Assembly: GCA_902795675.1 (NCBI GenBank)
Contig: CADBLZ010000002.1
Coordinates: forward strand, 1-10,493
Reading direction: 5' to 3'
Origin: an uncultured Erysipelotrichaceae bacterium
Lineage (GTDB): Bacteria; Bacillota_I; Bacilli_A; RF39; UBA660
Length of the DNA: 10,493 bases
The number at the start of each line of letters is the position of its first letter. The stretch's first letter is position 1. The translations under genes were made by a program, and so were the position numbers. Below the pieces are notes generated by a model. The model saw nothing but the letters and a program-made list of their open reading frames with translations, was not told the DNA's origin and did not search any database. Positions 1 to 6,305 of this stretch are shown piece by piece.

Positions 1-945
1 TGGGTTAAGAAGTTCTTGGTCTACTTTGTTGTTTTATCTATTTGTTTCTATTATATAGGGTCACAAGGTATTAAGTTATCAAAACAAATTAAATATCATA
101 AGACTTACGAATATAAGTTAACACAGATTGGTTATTCATTAGAGGAAGCAAAAAAGATTGATCAAAGACTTAGCAGTGAACACATGGATTGGTTACTCGA
201 AAATGAATTTAGTGAAGATTATTATAAGATAATAGCTGAAAAGTATTATATTGATAAGAACTTCGATGAATATATTAAATACTATAATGGTACTAATATA
301 AGTATTGATGATAGTGATTTAATAGTAGCTCGTGTTAATGTTCACTCTAACAAGGGATTTTATAATGATAACTATGATTCTGATTTAGAAAAAGGTAATT
401 TAGTTTTAGTAAATAAGTTCTACCACTTGCCTAGTGATTATGAGCCAGAGAATTTAAAGAAGATTAGTTTATCAATGGCTTATGATAATCAACAAGTATT
501 AGAACATGTTGCAGATGCTTATAAGGAGATGCATGATGATGCATTAAAAGAATTAGGTGTTCATTTAATGGTTACTTCTTCTTATAGATCTTATAAAGAT
601 CAAGAAGATATATATAAACAATTTAGTGCTAAAGGTAATAAATACGCTGACTCTTATGCAGCTAGACCTGGATACTCAGAACATCAAACTGGTTTAGGAA
701 TTGATATTGTTTCACTTGAAAATGGTGGTTCTGATAAGTTTGGTGAATCAGCTGAGTTTAAGTGGATGTTAGATAATTGTTATAAGTATGGTTTTATTCA
801 TCGTTATCCAGAAGGTAAAGCAGATATTACTGGTTATAAAACAGAATCATGGCATTTTAGATACGTTGGTTTAAAGGCAGCAAAGATTATTCACGATGAT
901 AATATTACATTCGATGAATACTATGCTTATTATTTAGATAAATAA
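1..945 (+). CDS. M15-family D-alanyl-D-alanine carboxypeptidase (VanY/DacB-like), 5' end cut by the window
   Basis: A membrane-anchored zinc peptidase that trims D-Ala from peptidoglycan stem peptides outside the cell. The frame is open back to base 1, so the true start is probably outside the window; a TTG at 16 is the only start-like codon near the edge. Numbering from that TTG, residues 1-20 are a hydrophobic anchor. About 150 residues of charged, helical sequence follow, then the M15B peptidase domain: SSYRSY at 188-193, SEHQTGLGID at 221-230 and ESWHF at 277-281. Family knowledge assigns zinc binding to His223, Asp230 and His280, with Glu277 as catalytic base; all are present, so the enzyme looks active. 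It could be an L,D- or D,D-carboxypeptidase, which sequence alone does not settle. The gene is the only + strand gene and converges on the small-RNA unit to its right. It implies a cell wall. Confidence 0.9.
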   Translation, partial: WVKKFLVYFVVLSICFYYIGSQGIKLSKQIKYHKTYEYKLTQIGYSLEEAKKIDQRLSSEHMDWLLENEFSEDYYKIIAEKYYIDKNFDEYIKYYNGTNISIDDSDLIVARVNVHSNKGFYNDNYDSDLEKGNLVLVNKFYHLPSDYEPENLKKISLSMAYDNQQVLEHVADAYKEMHDDALKELGVHLMVTSSYRSYKDQEDIYKQFSAKGNKYADSYAARPGYSEHQTGLGIDIVSLENGGSDKFGESAEFKWMLDNCYKYGFIHRYPEGKADITGYKTESWHFRYVGLKAAKIIHDDNITFDEYYAYYLDK

Positions 946-974
946 AAAAAGAACTGTTAACGCAGTTCTTTTTT
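944..974. terminator. Bidirectional intrinsic terminator (carboxypeptidase gene on +, small RNA on -)
   Basis: Six-base arms GAACTG (951-956) and CAGTTC (963-968) enclose a six-base loop. They are flanked by seven A on the left and six T on the right, so the hairpin carries a U tract in both directions. On the + strand it ends the carboxypeptidase mRNA, and its A run starts inside the TAA stop. On the - strand it closes the small RNA that starts near 1038. Confidence 0.88.
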
Positions 975-1038
975 AAATTGAAAATTATCTTCATGATTAC
1001 TATGGGAGGAATTATGAAGATTGCCCTTCTCAATGTAT
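944..1038 (-). ncRNA. Candidate small RNA with a C-rich hairpin loop (about 95 nt)
   Basis: A complete - strand transcription unit with no convincing gene in it. A promoter lies at 1044-1071, the predicted start is near 1038, and the RNA ends at the hairpin and U tract near 944. It folds into one long hairpin. The outer helix pairs 1027-1034 with 977-984 (8 pairs, including a G-U that would be C-A on the other strand). After an internal loop, the inner helix pairs 1014-1021 with 987-994 (8 pairs), extended by three pairs (1010-1012 with 996-998) past one mismatch. The loop at 999-1009 reads CCUCCCAUAGU. C-rich single-stranded loops that mask SD sites are typical of Firmicutes regulatory RNAs such as RsaE/RoxS, though no sequence homology to these is claimed. 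The strand rests on the promoter and terminator; the fold is a by-eye pairing. Confidence 0.6.
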
Positions 1039-1043
1039 CACTT

Positions 1044-1071
1044 ATTTTAATATAACTTTTTATATTGTCAA
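1044..1071 (-). promoter_or_regulatory. Promoter of the candidate small RNA
   Basis: On the - strand, TTGACA (1066-1071) and TAAAAT (1044-1049) are separated by 16 bases. The -35 is a perfect consensus and the -10 is one base off. It lies about 40 bases past the terminator of the 776-residue gene and points at a stretch with no - strand gene before the next terminator. Confidence 0.65.
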
Positions 1072-1111
1072 GGGGTATTAGTTATAATAATTTGTTATAG
1101 TAGTTATAATC

Positions 1112-1140
1112 AAAAAAAGATTCTATTTCTAGAATCTTTT
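1112..1140 (-). terminator. Intrinsic terminator of the 776-residue gene
   Basis: On the - strand, the arms at 1130-1140 and 1115-1125 (AAAAGATTCTA and its complement, 11 pairs) enclose a four-base loop, followed by a U tract. The hairpin overlaps the last bases of the coding region; the stop codon begins in its 5' arm. Confidence 0.85.
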
Positions 1141-3469
1141 ATTCTGTTTTATTTTCAGGTTGTTCTTCTTTTGGTTCTTCAACGACTGGCTTCTCTTCTT
1201 TCTTGTCACCATAGTTAGTCATTGTTTCTAAAATATAGTCAGAACCATTTAATACTTTGATCATATAAATTGATCCTTGCTTTTGAGCATCTTTGAAAGC
1301 TACATTAGTAACACCATAGTAATCTTTACTACTTAGTTTAATACCTTCTGTTAGTTTTGTACCTTGGTAGTTATATAATGCTACTTCGTTATCTTTATTA
1401 ACGCCAGCAAAGAAATCTTTATATAATTCAACATAAACGAATGAATCTTTATCAGATTTTATTTCAGTACCTGTAATAGTATAGATCTTATAGTTAGAAC
1501 CACCTTTTGTTTTTACGTAATCGTAATTTGGTGAGATGCCTCTAATCTTATCATTGAATTTGCCACCATTATAGTTTGCAATCTTTTTATTTAAATCAAT
1601 GATTATCCATTCATTTGTACCTTCATCAGCAATAATGAAGCCGCCCATCATTTCAGCATTAGTATAATCGAATGATTTTACTGATGTTGGTGTTCCGTTT
1701 TCAAATTTGATAACACCAAATTTACCTTTTGTGTTTTTAGCTATTGAGATGAAGCTATTTTCTGATAATGTTACTTTACCACCATTTTCTGGAGTATAAG
1801 TATTTACTGAGTTGTAATTAGCTTTCTTTGTTTTATCTACAAAGTCATATAGAGATACTCTTGAACCATCTGTTATGTAAGCATAACGAGAACTAATGAT
1901 TGGAATACGACTATTACGATCTTTTTCAGCTACTGGTGTCATATCGTTATCTTCGTATACTGTATCTTTAGCAATCATACAAGATGTATATTCATCATCT
2001 GCTGTTTTGATATTATTCTTATTATTACATGTATATGAACCTAATAAGTTTTCTTTACCAGCATCACTATAGAAGTATAGAACGCCATCAAAGTAATTAA
2101 CGTAATCATATTTTTTATTAGCTAGTCCTTCAACAGTATTGATATAGAATACTTTATCATCTTTTGTATCTTCTCCATATGTTGTTACTTGGATTTGATT
2201 ATCTTTAGCTAGTAAATCGAATGATACTTTTGTTTTTACTGGTTTACCATCTTCATCATAGTAATATGTTTTGATATAGTCATCATTTCTTAGTTTGATA
2301 CCATCTTCGTTATATTTAACGTTATCTTTATCTTTAATGAAAACTTTACCATCTCTTACTAAACCAATATAACCATCAATTGCTTTAGCAAATTTATAAC
2401 CAGAAGTTATTTCTTTACCTTCATAATCATATACGTTATATTCAGCACCTTTTTGACCAACGATTAAGTCTTTAGAGTAAGATTTAATTGTGATGTTATT
2501 AGGAATTTCTTTTGATAATTCTTTACCTGTTTGATCAATGATTGTTTGACCAGATGATGAGTTAGCTACTAAGTATTCGCTACCATCAGTCATTGATAAG
2601 CCACTAAATTTTGGTTTAATCTTAGTTTCTACTTTTTCATCTTCAAATGATAATAAACCATATTCACTACCAGTATCTTCGATTACTACTAAGTTATTAC
2701 TATAAGCTTTAGCACTCTTATATAATTCTTCATCTTTAGTATCGATAGCATATAGTTTAACATATTTATCATCTTTAGATTTATTATCCACGATAAATAC
2801 ATAATTATCATTGTAGATAGGCATTCTTTCCTCTACTACTTTATTATCTTTTTCGTAGATTTTACGAGCTTGATCTAGAGAATCAGTATCTCTATTGTTA
2901 TAAGCTACGTAACACTTTTCAGCATCCTTGTTTTCACAAGTATACTTACCTATTTCTTTACCTGCTTCATTTTTAAAGATTAGTTCACCATCTTTATATG
3001 TATAGTTATCAAATTGTACTGGTGCACTTTCTTCAACACTCTTCTTAGGTTCAGTAGTATCTTTCTTTTTAGTTGCTAGAACAATTACTAATGTAACTAA
3101 TAAGATTATTACTAAAGCAGTTATTACACATACAAGAATCTTTTTCTTTTTAGGAAGATTCTTGAACCATTTAATTAAATTGAATTTTTCTTTAGGAGCT
3201 TCATCGCCTTCTTGAATGTTTTCAATTGTTTCTTGTTCTTCTTTTAAAAGGCTTTCCGCTTCATTTATATTTTTTTCAGCTAGAGCTTCTTCTGCTTCTT
3301 CTTCAGCAGTTGAGATTGCTTCTGCCATTTGTTCTTGATCGTATTTTTCTACTCTTGATTGAATTTGATTTGCTTGTTCTTCTTCATATTTTTCAACTCT
3401 TGATGAGTTCTCTTTTAAATCTGATAGTTTTTCGATGGGTTTAGTCTTTTCTAATTCATCGTCATTCAT
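1139..3469 (-). CDS. Single-pass membrane protein with a duplicated extracellular WG-repeat-like region
   Basis: 776 residues, function unknown. Residues 1-95 are a strongly acidic, coiled-coil-like cytoplasmic segment holding two copies of SRVEKY spaced 15 residues apart (23 and 38). The basic run KKKK (107-110) and a membrane helix (about 111-132) follow, then an outer region of about 640 residues and a Glu/Pro/Lys-rich tail. Most of the outer region is two homologous copies, about 155-435 and 460-755. Matching landmarks are GKYTC/GSYTC with paired cysteines (178/186 and 481/497), MPIYNDNY/IPIISSRY, YGLLSF/FGVIKF, TIIDQTGKEL/IIIDLNKKIA and EDGIKL/TEGIKL. The short beta-rich units ending in 'D..G' resemble WG repeats, suggesting propeller-like folds for binding rather than catalysis. 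The paired cysteines would suit disulfides outside the cell. ATG is preceded by GTAGGTG. The gene is a single-gene unit with its own promoter and terminator. Confidence 0.8.
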   Translation of the reverse strand: MNDDELEKTKPIEKLSDLKENSSRVEKYEEEQANQIQSRVEKYDQEQMAEAISTAEEEAEEALAEKNINEAESLLKEEQETIENIQEGDEAPKEKFNLIKWFKNLPKKKKILVCVITALVIILLVTLVIVLATKKKDTTEPKKSVEESAPVQFDNYTYKDGELIFKNEAGKEIGKYTCENKDAEKCYVAYNNRDTDSLDQARKIYEKDNKVVEERMPIYNDNYVFIVDNKSKDDKYVKLYAIDTKDEELYKSAKAYSNNLVVIEDTGSEYGLLSFEDEKVETKIKPKFSGLSMTDGSEYLVANSSSGQTIIDQTGKELSKEIPNNITIKSYSKDLIVGQKGAEYNVYDYEGKEITSGYKFAKAIDGYIGLVRDGKVFIKDKDNVKYNEDGIKLRNDDYIKTYYYDEDGKPVKTKVSFDLLAKDNQIQVTTYGEDTKDDKVFYINTVEGLANKKYDYVNYFDGVLYFYSDAGKENLLGSYTCNNKNNIKTADDEYTSCMIAKDTVYEDNDMTPVAEKDRNSRIPIISSRYAYITDGSRVSLYDFVDKTKKANYNSVNTYTPENGGKVTLSENSFISIAKNTKGKFGVIKFENGTPTSVKSFDYTNAEMMGGFIIADEGTNEWIIIDLNKKIANYNGGKFNDKIRGISPNYDYVKTKGGSNYKIYTITGTEIKSDKDSFVYVELYKDFFAGVNKDNEVALYNYQGTKLTEGIKLSSKDYYGVTNVAFKDAQKQGSIYMIKVLNGSDYILETMTNYGDKKEEKPVVEEPKEEQPENKTE

Positions 3470-3493
3470 TTAAAAGCACCTACTTTCTTATTA

Positions 3494-3502
3494 ATTATAT
3501 CA
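3494..3502 (-). promoter_or_regulatory. Extended -10 promoter of the 776-residue membrane protein gene
   Basis: The - strand reads TGATATAAT, an extended -10 (TG, one base, TATAAT) with the hexamer at 3494-3499. No good -35 is seen: the U tract of the preceding terminator (3515-3521) occupies that position. The untranslated leader would be about 18 bases and includes the SD AGTAGGTG. Confidence 0.65.
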
Positions 3503-3514
3503 TAAATAATAAAT

Positions 3515-3539
3515 AAAAAAAGCACTATTTAAAGTGCTT
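3515..3539 (-). terminator. Intrinsic terminator of the HExxH gene pair
   Basis: The seven-base arms AAGCACT (3533-3539 on the - strand) and AGTGCTT (3520-3526) enclose a six-base loop and are followed by a run of T. The TAA stop of the upstream gene (3538-3540) overlaps the 5' arm. Confidence 0.85.
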
Positions 3540-4497
3540 AAAGTTTTAAATTATGAGTTATTACATCTTCAGAATGAAGACCTGTTAAGATGCAATAATC
3601 GCCTATAAAGTCTCTTAAACGATGTAGTTCTGGCTTTGATCTTAGGACTTCTGTTAGATCGTTACATAGTGTTACACCTGACTTTTTATCAAGAGTTGTA
3701 TACATAAAGAATAAGGTTTCTGCTAGTAACGTTGATTTAATATATTTTGATACCTTTACATCTGTTACAAAGTCAGTATTTGTTTTTCTTAGGGCATTGA
3801 TACAAGTTCTTAGATTTTGTAATCTTGTTCTTTCTATTCTTCTAAAACTTTCAACGTCATCCATACTAGCAATTTTCTCAAAAAAGATAGGAATAAACTC
3901 TTGTAAGAAGTAATCTTTATTTAAACCCTTTGTACTTTCTACTTGAGTATGACCTATTTCATGAGCAATCATAGATGATGTATTTTGATGATATGGAAAG
4001 CCAACATATATTGCTTTAAAGAAGACTGGTTGACTAATAGTAGTCATATAAGATATGTCAGGATTTGGATGCGGATAATAGAAGACTGATTTAGTTAGAT
4101 GAGAAAATGATGCGCTAGTTGTTTCACAAAGACCGATTGGTAAATCGAAGGGATCTATTTCTTGGATATTACTATTTAAGTAATCAATGAAATCTTTGGG
4201 ACTGAAATATTTCTTTTGCATTATTTCTTGCATTTCTAATTGAACATCTTCATCAATCCAAGGTATTTTCTTTAAGATTATACCAGCTGAGTTTAAAGTT
4301 TCTTTAGGTCTTCTTAAACTAAAATCAGTTGTTGGTGATATTGTTTCGTATTCTTCATTAACACCCATGTCATCTAGAACTTTTATAATACGATCTAAAA
4401 CTGGGTCAAAAGGAATACCTTTATTTACTGGATTATATTCCATGTGATCTATATCAAAGAGTAATTTTTCTTCTTCTGTTTGTAAAAATGCATCCAT
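3538..4497 (-). CDS. Putative zinc metallopeptidase-like protein (HEIGH), second of a paralogous pair
   Basis: 319 residues, with no signal peptide or membrane helix, so probably cytoplasmic. The zincin signature HEIGH lies at 179-183 inside a hydrophobic stretch (NTSSMIAHEIGH). Two glutamates conserved with the neighbour lie 17 and 24 residues after the second histidine (Glu200 in FLQEF, Glu207 in FFEK). Either could be the third zinc ligand of a gluzincin; Glu207 is the better candidate because its surroundings are shared (FFEKIAS/FMEKLSS). The rest is mainly helical. It is a diverged paralog of the next gene upstream, matching in length and in landmarks along the C-terminal half (YVGFP/LVGYP, NKDYFLQE/VNDYLNRE, LFFMY/LFELY). 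The start is ATG after a near-perfect SD (AGGAGG) that overlaps the stop of the upstream gene, 10 bases away, so the two are co-transcribed. I do not recognise a named family, and the substrate is unknown. Confidence 0.7.
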   Translation of the reverse strand: MDAFLQTEEEKLLFDIDHMEYNPVNKGIPFDPVLDRIIKVLDDMGVNEEYETISPTTDFSLRRPKETLNSAGIILKKIPWIDEDVQLEMQEIMQKKYFSPKDFIDYLNSNIQEIDPFDLPIGLCETTSASFSHLTKSVFYYPHPNPDISYMTTISQPVFFKAIYVGFPYHQNTSSMIAHEIGHTQVESTKGLNKDYFLQEFIPIFFEKIASMDDVESFRRIERTRLQNLRTCINALRKTNTDFVTDVKVSKYIKSTLLAETLFFMYTTLDKKSGVTLCNDLTEVLRSKPELHRLRDFIGDYCILTGLHSEDVITHNLKL

Positions 4498-4509
4498 ATA
4501 ATTCCTCCT
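4498..4509 (-). promoter_or_regulatory. Strong SD of the second HExxH gene, complementary to the candidate small RNA
   Basis: The - strand reads AGGAGGAATTAT directly before the ATG. It is the strongest SD in the window and overlaps the TAG stop of the upstream gene. Eleven of its bases (4498-4508) are the exact complement of the loop and stem of the candidate small RNA (1005-1015). Confidence 0.55.
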
Positions 4510-5437
4510 ATATAGTTTTCTTAGTTCTTGCTAATGTTACACTATTTTCAAGTGTTATTTCATAACTACTTAATAATTCTTCTAGTGATAAGTTACGATC
4601 TAACACTTTAGTTATTCCTTTTAAGAATTCTTTTTTATCTGTTGAGTTTAAATATAATTCAAATAAGTGATCTGCTTTATATGCTGATGCAATGTAGCAA
4701 GATGCTTTTAGTTTTTTAAATTCATCATTAGATGATTTTAAATCTTGTAATGGTAGAATTAAAGATTTGTATCTATCTCTTACAATAGTTTCATATAATG
4801 CTTGATCTTTATGATAACTAGATAGTTTTTCCATAAACATTTCTAGTACTTCTCTATTTAAGTAATCATTTACAATACCTGGTTCATAATCAACCATTGT
4901 ATGAGTTAATTCATGAATATAGATAGATGATGTAGCTTCTGTTAAAGGGTAACCTACTAAGATGCCTGAGAACATTATCTTAGACATCGCTAAATCATCT
5001 GGTGTGAAGTTTTCAGGAAGAATAAGAGCTTTTTCACTAGCAGCTGCAAAAACTGATGGTAAAGCTGCTTTTACTTGTAAGCTTAAAGGATTTACTTTTC
5101 TTACATTTCCTTCAATAGATGTCATAAGTGTTTCTTTACTCTCAAATTTATCTTCACCTAGCATTCTAAAGATATAGTGAAGAACATCTAAGTTGATAGA
5201 TTGTGTTGATCTTACACCTTTAGTATATGTTTCAAAGAATTCTAATACTTCTTGAGTATCTATTCTTTTAATTGATTTTATATATTCTTTACAAAACTCA
5301 GTTTGTGTAAGTTCTTTAAGAATGCTTTCCATTTCATCTGTAAAAGTTAATGGTTTACGATTATAGTATCCCATCTTTCTAGATACTATTTCATCCATTT
5401 CATTTTGACTTTTAAAATGTTTTAATTCTAGTTCCAT
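4508..5437 (-). CDS. Putative zinc metallopeptidase-like protein (HELTH), first of a paralogous pair
   Basis: 309 residues, without signal peptide or membrane segment. HELTH at 175-179 sits in SSIYIHELTH. The downstream acidic positions conserved with its neighbour are Glu196 and Glu203, at the same spacing (17 and 24 residues after the second histidine) as in the neighbour. The N-terminal half is charged and helical and hardly resembles the paralog; the region from about 155 to the C terminus aligns. Both copies keep HExxH and the downstream glutamates, which argues that both still bind metal. The start is ATG after AGTAGGTG at a normal distance. It is the first gene of the two-gene unit, driven by the consensus promoter at 5463-5491. 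It stops at TAG, the only non-TAA stop in the window. The specific function is not known. Confidence 0.7.
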   Translation of the reverse strand: MELELKHFKSQNEMDEIVSRKMGYYNRKPLTFTDEMESILKELTQTEFCKEYIKSIKRIDTQEVLEFFETYTKGVRSTQSINLDVLHYIFRMLGEDKFESKETLMTSIEGNVRKVNPLSLQVKAALPSVFAAASEKALILPENFTPDDLAMSKIMFSGILVGYPLTEATSSIYIHELTHTMVDYEPGIVNDYLNREVLEMFMEKLSSYHKDQALYETIVRDRYKSLILPLQDLKSSNDEFKKLKASCYIASAYKADHLFELYLNSTDKKEFLKGITKVLDRNLSLEELLSSYEITLENSVTLARTKKTI

Positions 5438-5462
5438 AAGTTCACCTACTAACCAGTTATGT

Positions 5463-5491
5463 ATTATAAAGGTTTAGACATGGTATGTCAA
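5463..5491 (-). promoter_or_regulatory. Consensus promoter of the HExxH gene pair
   Basis: On the - strand, TTGACA (5486-5491) and TATAAT (5463-5468) are separated by 17 bases: both hexamers and the spacing are perfect sigma-70/sigma-A consensus. The first bases of the -35 are the end of the U tract of the preceding terminator. This predicts strong, constitutive expression unless a repressor acts here; no operator-like repeat is obvious. Confidence 0.88.
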
Positions 5492-5519
5492 AAAAAAGAC
5501 TTATTGATTAAGTCTTTTT
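5490..5519 (-). terminator. Intrinsic terminator of the hemW unit
   Basis: Eleven-base arms (AAAAAGACTTA and its complement, 5509-5519 and 5493-5503) enclose a five-base loop, followed by eight T. The TAA stop of the 259-residue gene lies within the 3' arm. The U tract runs into the -35 of the next promoter. Confidence 0.88.
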
Positions 5520-6280
5520 GACGGATAGTATGTTGGGGATTCAATGTATTCACCAACGAAGTGTTTATCCATATATCTAGGTTCATCATCCGTTGCTTCT
5601 CTATTTAAGATTTCAAATAATTCTATTTTATCTTTAACACTCGGTTGAATAACATAGTTACTTAGATCAGTAATCGTTATTTTAGATATCTTTTTAGGTT
5701 TTATTAAACCAGTAGATACTCCTAATAAGGAACTTATTTTAGATAGTATTTTAATACTATTAGGATGTATACGAGAACCTTTCTTAATAGTTTCTTCTAC
5801 ACCATTCTTAGTATGATGTAAGTTCATTATAATTATTTGTTCTTGGATATCTTTAAATAAAGTACTATTCTCTTCTTCACGAGGATTTAGACCATATAAG
5901 CCATATGCTGCTCTTATTACTCTTAAGATATGGTCTTTATCTGGTGTTCTAACTAAGATAGCTTGTAAAGGAGTTATGATATATGATATTTCATCATATT
6001 CAGTAAAACCTTTCATAAATTTAACTAAGTCAAGTCCTTGGTCTTTTATAACAGATGAATTTAACATACGTTGTTGATTTTCAATAAAAACTTCAGAAGT
6101 TAGATTTTCACGCATGGTAGTTACACCATAACGCCATGCATCTTTTACTTCTAATTTGTTCTTTTTAGCAATACGTTCTAGTTTGTTAATCATCTCAGAT
6201 GGTAGTATTTTAATATCGTAGTAATCAGGATCATTTAATAATAATTTATATACTGTTTCATTCAATTCTTCTTGCTTCAT
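5501..6280 (-). CDS. Conserved-looking hypothetical protein downstream of hemW
   Basis: 259 residues, not recognised. It has no signal peptide, membrane helix, cysteine cluster or nucleotide-binding loop. It is charged, mostly helical and probably cytoplasmic. Visible landmarks are a helical N-terminal segment (LPSEMINKLERIAKKNKLEV), a hydrophobic stretch EISYIITPLQAILVRTP in the middle, a basic patch (IKPKKISKITI), and an aromatic-rich tail (ESPTYYPSKR). ATG is preceded by TAGGAGAT at a normal distance and lies 25 bases after the hemW stop with no terminator between, so the two are co-transcribed. In Bacillus the gene after hemW is hrcA; this protein is not HrcA by any motif I can see. Coding use matches its neighbours. 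Confidence 0.6.
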   Translation of the reverse strand: MKQEELNETVYKLLLNDPDYYDIKILPSEMINKLERIAKKNKLEVKDAWRYGVTTMRENLTSEVFIENQQRMLNSSVIKDQGLDLVKFMKGFTEYDEISYIITPLQAILVRTPDKDHILRVIRAAYGLYGLNPREEENSTLFKDIQEQIIIMNLHHTKNGVEETIKKGSRIHPNSIKILSKISSLLGVSTGLIKPKKISKITITDLSNYVIQPSVKDKIELFEILNREATDDEPRYMDKHFVGEYIESPTYYPSKRLNQ

Positions 6281-6305
6281 TTAAATCTCCTATACTTTTT
6301 ATTTA

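Noticed and set aside
1065..1088. + strand TTGTCA followed by TATAAT
   Set aside because: The spacer is only 12 bases, too short for sigma-70/sigma-A. The complement TTGACA with TAAAAT at 16 bases on the - strand is the better reading.
3226..3444. 72-codon + strand open frame, Leu/Phe-rich
   Set aside because: It is the antisense of the acidic Glu/Lys-rich N terminus of the 776-residue gene; GAA/CTT codons on one strand give Leu/Phe runs on the other. No RBS.
4962..5177. 71-codon + strand open frame
   Set aside because: Lies wholly inside the first HExxH gene on the opposite strand, with no SD; a shadow frame.
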